The notes beneath the pieces are model-generated. The model saw only the letters and a program-made list of their open reading frames with translations, was not told the DNA's origin and did no database searches. From Ceratorhiza oryzae-sativae (Eukaryota > Basidiomycota > Agaricomycetes > Cantharellales > Ceratobasidiaceae): DNA of 64,000 nucleotides. A program made the position numbers and the translations under genes. Positions within the stretch are counted from its first letter, which is position 1. Each line of letters opens with the position of its first letter. The stretch covers positions 496,001 to 560,000 of the forward strand of contig JARWMV010000246.1 in NCBI GenBank assembly GCA_030998015.1. The letters are read 5' to 3'. Positions 46,516 through 58,854 of this stretch are shown here, piece by piece.

Positions 46516-49500
46516 ATGGCCTATATCTCGACTGCAGTTCACAACTCCCTCCCCCCGTCGCCCAGCCCGCTCGCCAGCCCACTCGACCACGAAGTCGTTG
46601 AAACACACAAGATCAACAAGGTGCGCGACGATGCCGGTCGCAAGTTTATCAACCAGTACGAGGTCGGAAAGGAGATTGGGCGCGGCATGCATGGTAAAGT
46701 CCGCGTCGGAAGGAACATCGAGACCGGGGAGACGGTCGTAAGTGGTTTCGTTGGCTAATGTCTAAAACGCTCATTCATCCCGCTGACGGTCTTTCATTCC
46801 CACTCCCCCCCCCCATATAGGCGATCAAGGTCGTTGAACGTAATCCGCGCAAGGGCCGTAATCTTAGCCAAGCTCTCCGACGGGCCGCGCGCGATGCGGG
46901 TGCTGGCGAATCCCCGCACACCAGCTCCACCGAGGCCAAAATACGACGTGAGATTGCGATAATGAAGAAGTGCCATCACCCACACGTTGTCAAACTCTTG
47001 GAAGTGATTGATGATGAATCCAACAAAAAGATATTTCTCAGTGAGTAGGGCTTGATCTGTTCGCCCATGTTATCCCGCTCAACACCTTGCGATGCAGTTC
47101 TAGAACACATGGTCGGCGGAGAGCTCAAGTGGAGATCAGGCCCCCCTGATGTGCCCGACTTGCCAATACTCCCCGTCTCGCACGCGCGTAAAGTGTTCAG
47201 GGATACGCTTCTTGGGCTCGAATACTGTATGTCTGTGCCTATTGGAGTCGGCGGCATTAACTGAAGTCTTGTTATTGGCTACATATTCGTGGCGCCAACT
47301 ATCTAGTGCACTATCAGGGAATTATTCACCGTGACATCAAGCCGGCCAATCTCCTGCTCGACCAAGACGGCAATGTCAAGATTTCGGATTTCGGAACATC
47401 CCATTTCTCATATGCGCTCCATCTCTCGGAATCCTTGGCCAATGAACTTCCGCCTGGCGCGCTCGTTACTCACGCTCCCAATGCCGAGTCGGCTCGTGTC
47501 TTTCTCGATGATTCGGAACTTGCCAAAACGGCTGGGAGCCCTGCGTTCTTTGCGCCAGAACTTTGCTATCAGCCTTCCAGTCATGCTAGCAGTTTCAGCG
47601 GATCTCTTGTTGATGATCGAAATCGTCCAAAGATCACCAAGGCCATCGACATTTGGGCCCTTGGAGTGACGCTCTACTGTATTCTCTTCGGAGTGCCCCC
47701 TTTCACCGCGGAGAGCGAGTACTTGCTATATCGGAAGATCCCCACTGAAGACTTCAAGGTCCCGCCTACTATGGGTGTCGACGCTCTACTGACTGGCGGG
47801 AGGGACGGAACCGACTGGCAAGGGACAGACAGATGGGAGGAAGCCGCAGAGGGTCGGCGGGCTGTCAAGCTCTTGAGCGGGTTGCTCGAAAAGGACCCGA
47901 AGAAACGGTGGACGCTTGATGAGGCCAAGGTGCGCGCTGATCAACCCCCTTGCTGTCTAGCAATCGCTTATGTCATTAACTCTCCCTCTGGCACCAGCGC
48001 TCAGAATGGGTCTTGCAGGATATCGATGATCCCGAGGCTTGGCTGCGCGACACATCGCCCTCGGCCAACGCGCTCGTAGTGGTAACGCCGGAGGACGCAA
48101 ATGGAGCCATCACGTTGAAGACAAGCTGGCGCCAGCGGATTGGACGCCTTGCGGATATTCTCCTACATCCCTTATCGGTCGGACGGAACAGGAGCAGGAG
48201 CACAAGTAGCATGCAGGCGCCAAACACCGATCCTGGCCGTAGCGCGCATATAGCCGAGTCAGAGCATTCCCCACGCCGGAGTGGCTCGCCTGCTCGGCCG
48301 GGCATGCTGACACCCGCCAGCAACGGCGCCCACCGATTCTTGTTTTTGAACCGTTCTCAGGTCCACACGCCCCATCAACGGTCATCGACTGCACCCATCA
48401 CCCCGACGGAAGCATCGGCTGTGGTCGCCGGCGGAGGTGCCGAGTATTTCAGTCAACGCGTCAAGACAACCCCGATGAGGGAAGGTTCCTATCCGCCTCG
48501 TGCTGTACCTCAACGGACGTCTTCGACACCGAAAGGTCTCTCGGCCGCGTCACTCGTCGCAAGTAGTGATAGTGGTCAATGTTCTCCTCACCCGAGCCTC
48601 GCGTCCCGTGCACGATCGACAGTCACACGAAAGCAGAGTGGCGATAGCAAAGGCGAAGATCGTAGTCCGTGGAACATGTTCCGACGAGGGATCGGGGCTA
48701 GGCGAAAGCGTGGCAGTGAGGCTGGGGGGAGCGAGGCCGACCGAGCAGTGGCGAGTTCTTCTGCCGGCGGGACCCCTGGATCCAGCGTCGGAGCCTCTGA
48801 AGTGGGGGGACAGACACCCCGCCATGATTTGCCTGATGAAACCGAGTCCCAATACCGCTCGCGGTTCGAAGGCGAGCCTGAGCATGAGCAATGGACCGGA
48901 AGATCTACTGACGGCGACGATGAGAGGTTGGACCTGAGCGAGGATGACGGTAGCATCGGTCGGATTTTGGGTGCTGGTGGGATAGGGCAGCGGAATACGC
49001 CTGGACCGTATGCGCTCAGGCCGTTTGATGGGGGCAACCATGCTGGTTCCACCCCCGCCGGGACTGGGATGGCGATTGGCGGAGAAGATGAGGATGATGA
49101 CTATGGCAACGAACTCGTCAACTCGATGCGTGCGCTCAGCATGCACCCAGCCAATCCCCAGGGCCACACGATGAATGCGCCCGTGTTCTACTCATCCAAC
49201 GAAAGCTTAGGTGTTGGGGCTTTGCGTCTTCCCGAGTTTGGGCCGAGGCACCCAGTTCATTCGCTTGCCGGACAGCGATCTTTCAGTCCTGATAGCATCG
49301 AACCTCGCCGATCGTTATCCGAGAGCATTGCTGAGGATGATGAATCAGACCATGATGATGACGATGAAGATGAAGATGGGCTCGAAATTCTCACCTCTCG
49401 GCAACGGAGATCGACCATTCGAAATAGTCAACATGTACCAGCCGGCGACCCAACGACCCCTGTTGCAGACGAAGATGGTCGGCGGCTCTGCCAAGGCTGA
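46516..49500 (+). CDS. Ser/Thr kinase, CaMKK / Sak1-Tos3-Elm1 (Ssp1) type
   Basis: An upstream kinase of Snf1/AMPK by family. ATG at 46516 gives [20 protein letters not shown], then [20 protein letters not shown] (Gly loop), [14 protein letters not shown] (Lys of VAIK), a basic insert, [40 protein letters not shown] (catalytic loop HRD), [10 protein letters not shown] (DFG) and [12 protein letters not shown], the activation-loop signature of this group. Then come [35 protein letters not shown] and PWVLQDID. A Ser/Arg/Pro-rich C-terminal tail of about 490 residues with an Asp/Glu run ([14 protein letters not shown]) follows, with TGA at 49498-49500. An insert of about 60 residues lies between the DFG and AGSPAFF blocks, as in fungal members. 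Six introns, all in the N-terminal and kinase part; the tail is one long exon. Confidence 0.9.
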
Positions 49501-49961
49501 TGTGCACCTAAATATCGATTCGGCCGTGGGCTTGTGTGCCTTTAGAAGTCTCTTGCATTAGCGTTTTTTGCTCTTTTGTTTCATATCCATCGATCTGGCC
49601 TTCACACTATTTTGCATGATTCGCCCAACATGTATTTATCAGCCATTCCTCTCGCCTCCGTTTTGCCTAAGTATTTGGATCTAGCTGATTGACCGGAACT
49701 TCCAAGTGTTTTCTTTCGATAACACTAGGGTGAAAACGGAATTGTTGTAAAACATACATAGTGGCTGTGAACAAATACCGACGAGCAGTAGATAAATAAC
49801 TTGAGAAAAAAAGAACGAGGGGTGGTCGTACGTGTCATCGTATACAGAACAAATGAAATACCAAGGGAAGGAATGGATTAAGGATTAGGGAGAACGAGCG
49901 TAGCGGGTTAACCCATAATCAAAAAGAAAGGATGAAGCGAGCAAGCCCCATAGCTCCGGAA
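49501..49961. other. convergent 3' flanks
   Basis: Between the kinase and the coiled-coil gene. AT-rich and without a coding block. Confidence 0.4.
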
Positions 49962-52900
49962 CTACGTTGGCATGCCAGGCCCCACGCGTACCGCAGCACC
50001 CAGCACGAGTCTCTCGACCATGGACCAAAGTGCGCCGTCTCCACCCCGTCCGACAAGACCTTCCCCTAGTGCGCCGGCATAGTTATTATATGCGGACCAG
50101 TTCATACGATCTGTGTACGTTGGAGTTTGTGGCACGAGCTGGTTCACAACTGGCAAAAAGAAGTAAGACACTGGTACGTATGCAAGTTTTCTGCCCAACA
50201 CTTACCAACCGCAGCTGCAAGAGACCATACCCCAAAGCCCATTACGGCGTGGGTCAACAAATATGGCCATGATGTAAACTCGAAAGAAATTCGGAATAAC
50301 TTGCGAGCGCGAGATGGCGGGGTCTCCACGTGTTCATCATCTTTGTCCTCGACCATATTTTCGACATCTTGACCCTCGATTGCTCGCTCAATAACTTGGC
50401 AGTCTACCCCAACCAGTCGCTTCAATGCGGCCCATTCTTCTCGGGCGTGCACGGATCCGGGTGCATGGTGAGATCGACGAGCATGCCATCGCTTAAGGAC
50501 ACCGGATTCCGCCGCGTGAGGGTATGGGGGAGGAAGATCGGATGGCCCGGGTACCACATCGATGACGGCCGTCGGCACAGGCCTACGGGATGATTGGATG
50601 GGTTCGGGGTCTGTCTGCACCTCAACCTCGCACATCTCTGGAGTAGTTTCAGCTTCAGTCCCAATCTCGGCATATGTGACGTCCGGAGCCTCGGTCCCCA
50701 CTCCCGTCTCCACACCTTGCACGTCGTCCGGCCCGACCGAGCGTTCTACGCCTGACCATGCCTCAGTCTGAACTTCTCTAACCTCGGGAGTCTCCGTGCC
50801 GCTCTCCACATGCTTAACCTCCCGCACTTCGGTTTCGATGCCAATGTCCTGCACGCGAGGTGGTTCGGTCTCGGTTGCGACGTCCTGAAGTACATGGGAG
50901 TCGGTTGAGATCTCTGCGTTTAGAAGGACTCTAGCTTCGGTCTGGATCTCGGCGGCGTTCGCGAACTCGGAAGATTGATGCTGTGTACCAAAGTTGGAGA
51001 CGGATTGTTGGCATTGAACCGCAGCCGTGGTAAGGAATTCTGACTCTTCATGCTGTGTGCTGACGTCCACGTACTCCCGCAAGTTTCCATCGTCGAGACG
51101 CGGAATAGGTTTGCGGGTGCCAACCTTTTTGAGTGGGATTAGCACAAACATAATCGATATTGCATTCTATGGAGAAACTCACCCGCTTCCGACTGGTTGT
51201 GATGGTGGTTTCAATATACCCATCATCACTCCCCTCACCGTCATGATGTTCAACCACGACCCCCTCCACTTCGTCTTCGTCCTGCGCCTCTTCTCTCTCC
51301 CTTTCGCGCCGTTCAAATCCAGCCCGGATCTCATTAGCCAAGCTTCGGCTGAGGGTTCCCTGACCTTCCTGTGCAGAAGAGGGGCCCATTCCAGCGCGCA
51401 GCGCGTCAAGATCGAATCGCATGCGGTCGATTGTTTCCTTGAGAAGAAGATTTTCTTGTTTCTGTTCGTCGAGCTCGTTAACAGCCTGTCGGGTTATCGA
51501 GAGCTCCGCTTCCAGCGTTTCGATCGAATTCTCAAGTGCTTCACGCTCGCGAGACCACTGATTATATTTATCGACATCAGGCCTGAGGTTGAAGAAGATA
51601 ATATGCTAAACTGACCTTCTGAACCTCGCCTTCATGCGCAAACCCTCGGTCGTCTGCTTCTTTCAGTTCCTGCTCTTTTCTCCTCAGCAGGTTTCGCATT
51701 CTCTCGGTTTCGGCTATCAGGCCATATCAGTTTATCCCAAATAAAAAATAAAAGTAAAAAAACGCACCACACTGCTCTTGATACTGTTTCTGCATGCTCG
51801 AGTACTGGGCCCGCGAATGCTCCAGATTCTTGGTCAATTTCAAAATCTCGCTCTCAAATGTCGCAAATTGGGTCATGTTTGCTCGCTCTTTGACTCTCAA
51901 CTCCTTCTCTTCCCGTCGGCTGGCGCTCAGTTCGGTCTTGAGATCGTCCAACTGGGCCTCCAGGTCCGCAATCTCCGTCTCGCGTTCAGCTAATCGGTTC
52001 TGCATCCGTTTTTCGCTGTCGGCAGCCTTCCGAGCAAGGTCTGCGTGAGATTTTTGGAGAGCTTCCAACAAATCCTGTGGGGCAAGAGACGCGTCGCTGC
52101 TAAGTGCTGGGCGAACATAACGGTGAGTCGAATCTTCCTCGTCAGATGGCTCGCGGTCAGTGTCAGAGTCAGAGCCAGAAGAATGGAATTTAAGGGCAGG
52201 GGTCCTCTTGCTCCTATCGTAAGAGAAATCTGGGTCGACGAGAGTTTGAGACATTCCAATAGATTGATCAAAAGAGTGTGATCGTTTGGAAGCATTTATC
52301 AGGCTGTTATCTATAATAGGCGTAAGATAAGAGTAATTTGAGACTCATGTTAGCGTACCAGGAGAATGAGCGGGGCCAGATCTAGAGGTTGGAAATGCGG
52401 TTGGAGGAAACGAGTCATGGCTTGGTGAAACCGGGTTTGAGGGTGCACGGCTACGGCGGGGGCCACGAGCGATGGCGGGTGTCGTCTGGACAAAATACAT
52501 TAGTATGCGTTACGGGGTATAAAAGGTATTGCTCACTTCATTATCACTCGAGGAGCGATTGCCGCTAGCACTACCCGCATCGCTCTTTCGGCGACGAGAC
52601 GCCGGCAGAGGTTTGCGCGTCCAAGCACTAGGCGCAGCCGCCGACAAGGGTGTCGATCTTCGGCGCGCGGTAGAATCAAACGGTGAAGACGATGCAACTC
52701 GTCCAGAGGAGAGGGGTGTGGAAGGTGCCCCTGGTCCGTGGAAACTCGAGTTGGAGGAGTGACGAGAGAGCGATACAGAATGATTCGGGCTACCTTCGCC
52801 TCGGCCACGAAAGTCGGCATCGGGAGACGATGCGCCACTGCTGTCTGAACGGGGGTCTCCAGGATTGTCATCGGTTGGCTGGGGTGCCGGGTTCTCGCTC

Positions 52901-53320
52901 GATGCCGTCTTGGAAGGAGCCATCATCGCAATGAGATGCAACATGAAGGCAGGGGTAACTTTATAGTCCCGATGTGTTTCCAGAAATTCTTGGACAGCAA
53001 CCTCGCCATCTGGTGAAAGCAGCTGAGTCCCATGGCGTTTGGCATACTCGGCCAGCATCGCGGGCAGGTCAGCGTGGGGAATTACCGGATCGCCGTTCTC
53101 GTCTTGTGTTGTCGATGACATCGCCGCGAATAATTCAGTGAGTTGCTCCTCGATGTCGGCAATCGACTCCCGACTTCGTCCATGGTCCTGCGAAAACCGT
53201 TCAGCTTCTCAACCATGACACATGAAAGAATCACACAGACCATGTCGAAATGATTTTTATTGGTATTCAGCAGTAAGAATAGATAGAACTAGGTCATACA
53301 CTCGTTGGTCGTGTTCCCAT
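49962..53320 (-). CDS. large tail-anchored coiled-coil protein with QTE-type repeats
   Basis: Not recognised as a named family. A likely start at 53320 (MGTRPTS) splices to DHGRSRESIADIEEQLTELF; otherwise ATG at 53121 (MSSTTQDENG). Then LAEYAKRHGTQLLSPDGEVA and HRDYKVTPAFMLHLIAMM form a small folded-looking domain. A long Ser/Pro/Arg-rich disordered part follows, then coiled coil (LARKAADSEKRMQNRLAERE, TFESEILKLTKNLEHSRAQY, EALENSIETLEAELSITRQA). Next is about 150 residues carrying a dozen degenerate units (EIQTEA, EISTDS, GIETEV, SGTETPE, EVQTEA, EIGTEA, EVQTDP). Near the end a hydrophobic segment (SWPYLLTHAVMGFGVWSLAA) and a final exon with VPVSYFFLPVVNQLVPQTPT lead to TAG at 49962. This layout suits a membrane-anchored cytoskeletal or nuclear-envelope linker, which is inference. 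Confidence 0.8.
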
Positions 53321-53935
53321 AGGATTTGCGACGGTTGTTTAGCGCAGTACCACAACAGCCTCTGTTGGTCCATTCCTCGTGCTGTCACGTGACCCCGGCG
53401 CGTACCCCACACGTGTTGCGTGGACGAACGCAACTATGTAAACAGTTGGTGAGTTGGACGTATTCTGGCACATTCGCACCTCTCATCTAAGCACTCAGTT
53501 CACCCGGTTCGCGCGAGATAATATCATCATCACTACGCCACAATCATTCAGAATTCCGTCCTCGAGACTTCGTCTGCGTCTAACCCATTTCTCAGTTACT
53601 TTTCTATCCAAGGCCGGCGCCCCACCCTATATACAGCCCCCAGTTCATTATGCCACGCATTCGGCGTCTGATCGAGCCCATACTAGCCCAACCCCGTCTG
53701 ATCGGTGTTTTTTTCGTTTCAATATATGCGCGGTTGATTGTGTATCGGGTGTTTCCGTTTTACTCTGTCAATAAACGGATATGCTGTTCCGGGCTACGCA
53801 GTTGATCTTTTTGATACGTCATGTGTTAGTTTATACATATCACTGAGCCCATTCCAAGCACTAAAACATGTAGAAGGCACAGCCCAATATATACAGGGTA
53901 AAACTTGGCACGTCATGGATCCACAACGTTGTTCG
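53321..53935. other. spacer, no gene recognised
   Basis: Promoter side of the coiled-coil gene, with CACGTGACC-type motifs at about 53385-53415, then the 3' flank of the second methyltransferase. The 106-codon plus-strand frame at 53454-53774 has no recognisable content. Confidence 0.4.
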
Positions 53936-55189
53936 TCATATCTTTACAGCGCAAACAGCGTATAGCTTTACCAGCGGACAACACTCGGGCTGTCTCAACT
54001 CGGCAATCGCATCCTCTACCAGCCGCTCAATCTCTTCATCAGGTATTCCCCGACCTTTTAGAGCGGTGATCGAGTCCCGGTATGTAATTGTAGTGAAACG
54101 AGCTACCAACCGTGCAAACGCTACATCCAGTTGTTGCGCACAAGGGAAACCTTCGTGTGGGTAGACGGGAAATGCAGGCACTGCCGACCGCACTAGGTCG
54201 AACCCAGTAATTCCATTCTTCAGGTCACCCCATAGATTCGAGTTAGGCGTCAGCCACCCAGAGAGTTTCGTGGGAGCGTCTGGATCCACACCCCCAGCGG
54301 CCAAGTAACCTCGAACAAATTCAATGTAAGAGCAAGCTTTGGGGTTTGTACGTTGTGCGATAACTGTGTCGTTCTCTGAGTCCCATAAGCGCCAGCTAAA
54401 GTCGACAGAATGGACAAGTCCGCCAGGCCGAAGGACACGATGCACTTCACGGAGTAGGGCCGGATAGTCTTTTATCTGCAAGTTAAGATTACGCATTAGT
54501 GGTATCTCATGTCGTTTTTCAAACGAAAAGGCTAACCATCGTAGCCAAGTTGTGCATGAATACGATATCTTGTGAATTGGTTTCTTCTTGTAGCCCCTCG
54601 GCGAAATCGTAGACCTCAAAAGTCACGTTTGGACGTGGAATGTGAGGCAATATTGGTGCCATATCCAGGCTACGAAAATGCACGTGTGGAAATACAGCCG
54701 CCATCGATTGTGCCCTGTTAACATCCGACTGAGAGCGCGTAAATTTAGTTTTCAGATTCTGGACCAACCATAATCCTGTTCGCGTTCCTAATTCCAGAGC
54801 TCGGTGCACTTTTCCAGGCACCGGGGTGAGTATTTCATTGACCAGCCCGATATAGTGCCCGCCTAACAGCCATTTGACGAGAAGATACTGGAGAGTGTGC
54901 CGTTGGATGCTATCCATAGGGATTCCCGATACAATATTATCACTCGCGAAATGAAGTCTTCCATGACGTCGGACGAAATAGCCTTAAGGTTCACAAAATT
55001 AAGAATTTGAAGTCGCCAAGAAAATCAAACCATCCCACCTGGAACTTCGTCCGATTGGATGGTGTCACCAGAGATAGTCGATTCTGTTTCTGATTGGATT
55101 GTCGAAACATCGTTGTCAGGTCCCAGATCAGGTACGACATGGTAAATGACCGAGCCTGTATCAGAGTCATAATACTCAAAGACGGCCAT
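53936..55189 (-). CDS. SAM-dependent methyltransferase, paralogue of the 17.2-18.7 kb gene
   Basis: ATG at 55189 gives MAVFEYYDSDTGSVIYHVVP and an acidic Ser/Thr-rich leader ending DEVPGG; an intron leads to YFVRRHGRLHFASDNIVSG and IPMDSIQRHTLQYLLVKWLL, the usual lead-in of this group. Motif I is HRALELGTRTGLW, and DMAPILPHIPRPNVTFEVYD and QDIVFMHNLATM follow. After the next intron come DYPALLREVHRVLRPGGLVH, VDFSWRLWDSEND, CAQQLDVAFARLVARFTTIT and GIPDEEIERLVEDAIAELRQ. The end is KLYAVCAVKI with TGA at 53936-53938. Motif I has Glu-Leu-Gly-Thr-Arg-Thr-Gly instead of the common DxGxGxG, with Arg in place of the second Gly; this may weaken SAM binding or be a subgroup feature. Substrate unknown and no biosynthetic cluster nearby. 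Confidence 0.82.
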
Positions 55190-56528
55190 GATATACTGGT
55201 CTGGGTGCGTTTGAGGGTTGATTCGGAAAACCTTTGGATCTGATCGGGGGTTCGATTGACGTAACACAAATAAAATACGCTATGATTTCCCGTTGGAATT
55301 TCTGGGGTCAACAGGATAATTCGCTATACATAAAAGAGGTCGTACATACCCTGTATAGCTCCCCGCATCAATCATCTCTCAAATATCAGAACCATATGTA
55401 CAGTTTTTGGGGCGCATATAGTCACTATACACCCTGAGAAACATGCTGTTTTACGCATTTCTTAGAAATCCATTACCAAGAACCATTTGTAGCTAGGGGC
55501 TTTAGGGGCACCACACCCTACCGTCTTTTGCTCGTTGTTTAGTTCACGCCAGCACAAAATGCGTCAGATGATTCAACAGATGTGAAGCGCCCTAGGCTTC
55601 ATATTTTATCAATAGTGCTTGTTATTGGCACTAATCCTTTAAATTAAGAAATTCTTTCAGATATCTTGCTGCCCTTTCATTTGCTTGACCGATGATGAGG
55701 AGCACGTGGCTATCTACCGCTGGGAGACGGGTGTGTTGCCGGGACGGATCGTAGCTTGCTCTTAGAGGCACAAGTAATCCGGCAAGGTTCTATGGATATG
55801 TACCTCACCAAACTATCTAATCCAATTGAAAAGATTTAGATCCAAAAACGAGTGTATAACACTTGGCCCAGTCCGCATTTTCAAGCGGATCCGTTGACCC
55901 CAAACAAGTGTCGATAATCATCATCATCATCATCATCATATCATTATCATCATCATCAATCCTGATGCTTAAAACTCGATGCAGACTAATCTTTCGCTCA
56001 GTAATCTGGCTATAAGCATCAAGTACGAGGTTGACGGGCTTCAGCTATGGAGTTGGCGAACCGCATGAAATGAGGATTTCTGGAATGAGTGCGCTAAACA
56101 TAGTGGTGACAAACCGGTTGAAAGGGGGTTTTGAAGGCCGAATGGATCGTGTTCAAGTACTTGCATGGTCAAGCGATTGCTACTTCGGCTGCCTTTATAT
56201 TTGGGGAATTAGTTATGGGCGTATAGCAAGAAGGGCCATGTGGTTCTGCCCGGTATTGGCACCTTCGCCATGAGCCTTGTGTTACGGAGATACCTTCAGC
56301 TTGGCGTAATCATCTACGCCAGGTTCATGGCACAATACCTAACAGTGTTCGTGGGTCCGTTGATTCTGCTGAGCCTTAATATCATCTCATGGGATGTTCC
56401 CCCACTAACATCAGCTAAATTAAGGCCTTGACGTTATTACATTCAAACCAACCCGATACACAGATAACGATAAATCGTCCCCAGACAAGAACTTTGTGCC
56501 CACCACTCGTGGCCAAATCTACGGCGTA
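55190..56528. other. spacer with a simple repeat, no gene recognised
   Basis: Promoter side of the methyltransferase and 3' flank of the E2 gene. Plus-strand frames at 56031-56273 and 56240-56431 have no recognisable motif. Confidence 0.45.
55918..55958. repeat. (TCA)n microsatellite, imperfect
   Basis: About 13 TCA units with two interruptions (ATCATTATC) in non-coding sequence. Confidence 0.9.
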
Positions 56529-57362
56529 TCACGAAGAACCTGCGATTGGCCGGTACCACTTCATGAGCTGTTTTTTGAATTCCTTCTGGTTATCCCATAG
56601 CTCGGCGGCCTCGGTATTCAGGGGCGAGTCGTTATTGGGTTCTAAGTAACTGTCGAGTCATAGTACTGGAGGCAGGAACAAATAGACCCACCGCCAAGCA
56701 ACGACTGCAACGACAGAAGAATGGTATGAACGCTATATATCGCAGACCACTTGTCCTATTGCATATTGGTCAAGAGCCGGGTTCAGTATTGCATGTTAGC
56801 GCGTACCTTGAGAATATCCAAACAAATACCTCCCTGCATATCTACGTTTGGATGGTAGCATGGAGTTTCGGGATCGAATCTGAGTGCTTGGATGAGGCAT
56901 ACACTGGGGCCGTTAAGGACAAGCGACCCACCTGACGTTCGGTGGTGTATAAGGATACGTCGGTGGGAACGAGAGCGTGATTTTGAATGTAAGCTTTTCA
57001 TACACCGAACCAGGCGGCCCCTCGAGGGTCCCAATCCATTCAAAAATATTGGCATCACTCTTCGGACTAGAACCGGAATAAGCTCCACGGAATGAGGTGT
57101 ACGACCACCCTGGCTACTCACAAGGCAGAGATACCAGGTGAATTGGACATCTATCGCCAGGGCCATCTAAGTTTGAGCCAGGGACCCGTTTAACGCGCAG
57201 AAGCCACGTACCATTAGGGTCATGAGTTCATTACTGAGTCTATAGTGCCGGGTTAGCGCGCAAGAAAAGGAAAGAGACGCGTTTCTCGAACCTTTTAGTA
57301 ACGCTTCCTTTGGTGAGGCCTGAGTCTGCGCCTTCAGCCATGGCTCTAGTGTCGTTTGACAT
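56529..57362 (-). CDS. UBC11: ubiquitin-conjugating enzyme E2, UBE2C/Ubc11 type (APC/C)
   Basis: The E2 that works with the anaphase-promoting complex to mark mitotic cyclins. ATG at 57362 gives MSNDTRAMAEGADSGLTKGS; exons then read RLSNELMTLM, SPKSDANIFEWIGTLEGPPG, SVYEKLTFKITLSFPPTYPY, TPPNV and RFDPETPCYHPNVDMQGGIC with LDILK. The Cys of GGICLDILK is the catalytic residue and the HPN motif is intact. Further exons are DKWSAIYSVHTILLSLQSLL and GEPNNDSPLNTEAAELWDNQ, then KEFKKQLMKWYRPIAGSS with TGA at 56529-56531. The PCYHPNVD, ILLSLQSLLGEPN and SPLNTEAAELW blocks are those of the UBE2C branch. Exons are so short that no long open frame reveals the gene. One intron acceptor, before the SPKSDAN block, is uncertain. 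Confidence 0.92.
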
Positions 57363-57923
57363 AATTGCAATAGCAGACGTTAGGATAAATTATGTCGAGA
57401 CTGGACGAGAAGAGAGGAGCTGGGAGCAGGAGAAAAGGCTGACAGGATGCGCCACGGAAAAGTCTGTTTTCCGCCTTGTCACGTGCGCGTTGCTTTGTCA
57501 TACTCCACAAAGGTGTGAGCCACCGCCGTCTCCTATGTTCCAATTATTCTCACTACTCGCTCGCCTCTGAATCGTCGCGAAACGGGCAAGCCTCCACTGT
57601 CCGCTCAATTATTCTCGAGAGCCCGTGAGCGTTTGATCCCAGGATGACAACGGATTATATAAGCGAATTCAGGGTCTCTGGCGAGCAATATGACGGCGTA
57701 AATCTATTTTCCTTCTCTCTCTTCTTCGTGGACTTGATATTCCACCATCGTCTTCCCCAGCCCCAACACCTTCTGCTGCAGGACCAGCATCCTTCTGTCA
57801 CTCATTCCCTAGCGCCTGTACCGTATATCCCAAGGTGAGCTTCCAGCCAACTCTACAGGCGATTCGCGACTCGACCAGTGTCCCAGATCCTAAGCAGACG
57901 CACCCCAACAACCGTCAACCATC
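57363..57923. other. divergent promoters of E2 and proline-rich gene
   Basis: 561 bp between divergent starts. It contains GTCACGTGCG at about 57479-57488 and a C/T-rich leader (57700-57790). The small frame at 57644-57838 has no recognisable motif. Confidence 0.4.
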
Positions 57924-58410
57924 ATGCCTCGCCGTCCTGCTCCTACTGCACTCCATCTGACTACCGGACCAATGCCCGCTCGCGGCGAAGCTCGTCATAC
58001 CCTTCCTGCACCTCCCCAGCCAGTTTTCCATCCCAAGACAACCACGAAGCCTCGCTCAGACTCCCTCTCGACTCTCGCTCAGCGCAGGACGAATGCTCCT
58101 GCGCTTCCTCTGGTTGGACCCATGGGAGGAGACCCAACAGACAAAGGTGGCGTCGAGGGTGTCATGTTTGAGCCAACGCACGAAAAGGGATACATCCCTC
58201 AGTGGGATATGAAACCTGTAGCCAGTAAGTCAACATTGCCCAGCACAGCTCGCAGATAACCCACACCGCCCATTGCCAGGCTCGAGTATCCGCAGAGTAC
58301 AACCTGGTCCTTGGGACCGAACCCGTAGCAACACGTTGTCTCCCGAACGAATCGCCGAGCTCGTAGCACTGCCCAAACCAGTTATTGCGAATCCGGCCCC
58401 GCTCTGGTAG
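57924..58410 (+). CDS. small basic proline-rich protein, 2 exons, unrecognised
   Basis: ATG at 57924 gives MPRRPAPTALHLTTGPMPAR, then AP-rich sequence, PLVGPMGGDPTDKGGVEGVM and FEPTHEKGYIPQWDMKPVA. An intron from GTAAGT to GCCAG (about 58229-58280) joins in frame to SSSIRRVQPGPWDRTRSNTL and SPERIAELVALPKPVIANPA, with TAG at 58408-58410. The full protein has roughly 145 residues, no signal peptide and no helix span. The stretch PERIAELVALPKP could form a short amphipathic helix. I do not recognise the family; the clean splice and non-random second exon are the reasons to call it a gene. Confidence 0.65.
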
Positions 58411-58854
58411 CACCTTATGTTCGTACGCGCCTTCTCACTTAGATACTCTTTTGGGTCATTGTAGCGTGTGTTCTGCTTTGTGTTCGCCTGTATACTTCCT
58501 GTATGTTACCGAGAAACGGTTACAGTTACCTTATTCACTCATTTACGATCATCTCGGCACGATCCTAGTAACCATCACAAAACCACGCCGCCTGTTCCGA
58601 GCTCGCCGACAATCCACGAATATATCGGGGCTTGCGCTTGGCGAGCCGGTTTTCCACAGCTTGCCGGATTGCTTAAAATGAACGGGCGGATTGCTCGTAC
58701 AGTCGCCCTGCAATTCGGATACTCGGTTTTTTTGGATCCACGCTCTTTTACTTGACCTTCAGCTCTCGTCGCAACTAGTACGATAGCAATTTATTTCTGC
58801 CTCGCTTGATAGCGATTCACACTCTTTGGACCACTCAAGCCCCGTCGTTTCATC
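58411..58854. other. spacer, no gene recognised
   Basis: 3' flank of the proline-rich gene and promoter of membrane gene copy 2. Two overlapping frames of about 95-98 codons (58385-58755) look like chance. Confidence 0.4.

Noticed and set aside
48110..49167. Long minus-strand frames (94, 205 and 154 codons) over the kinase tail
   Set aside because: They lie opposite a single long coding exon and show no independent motif.
55918..55958. TCA repeat as a coding poly-His or poly-Ser tract
   Set aside because: No open frame of useful length runs through it.
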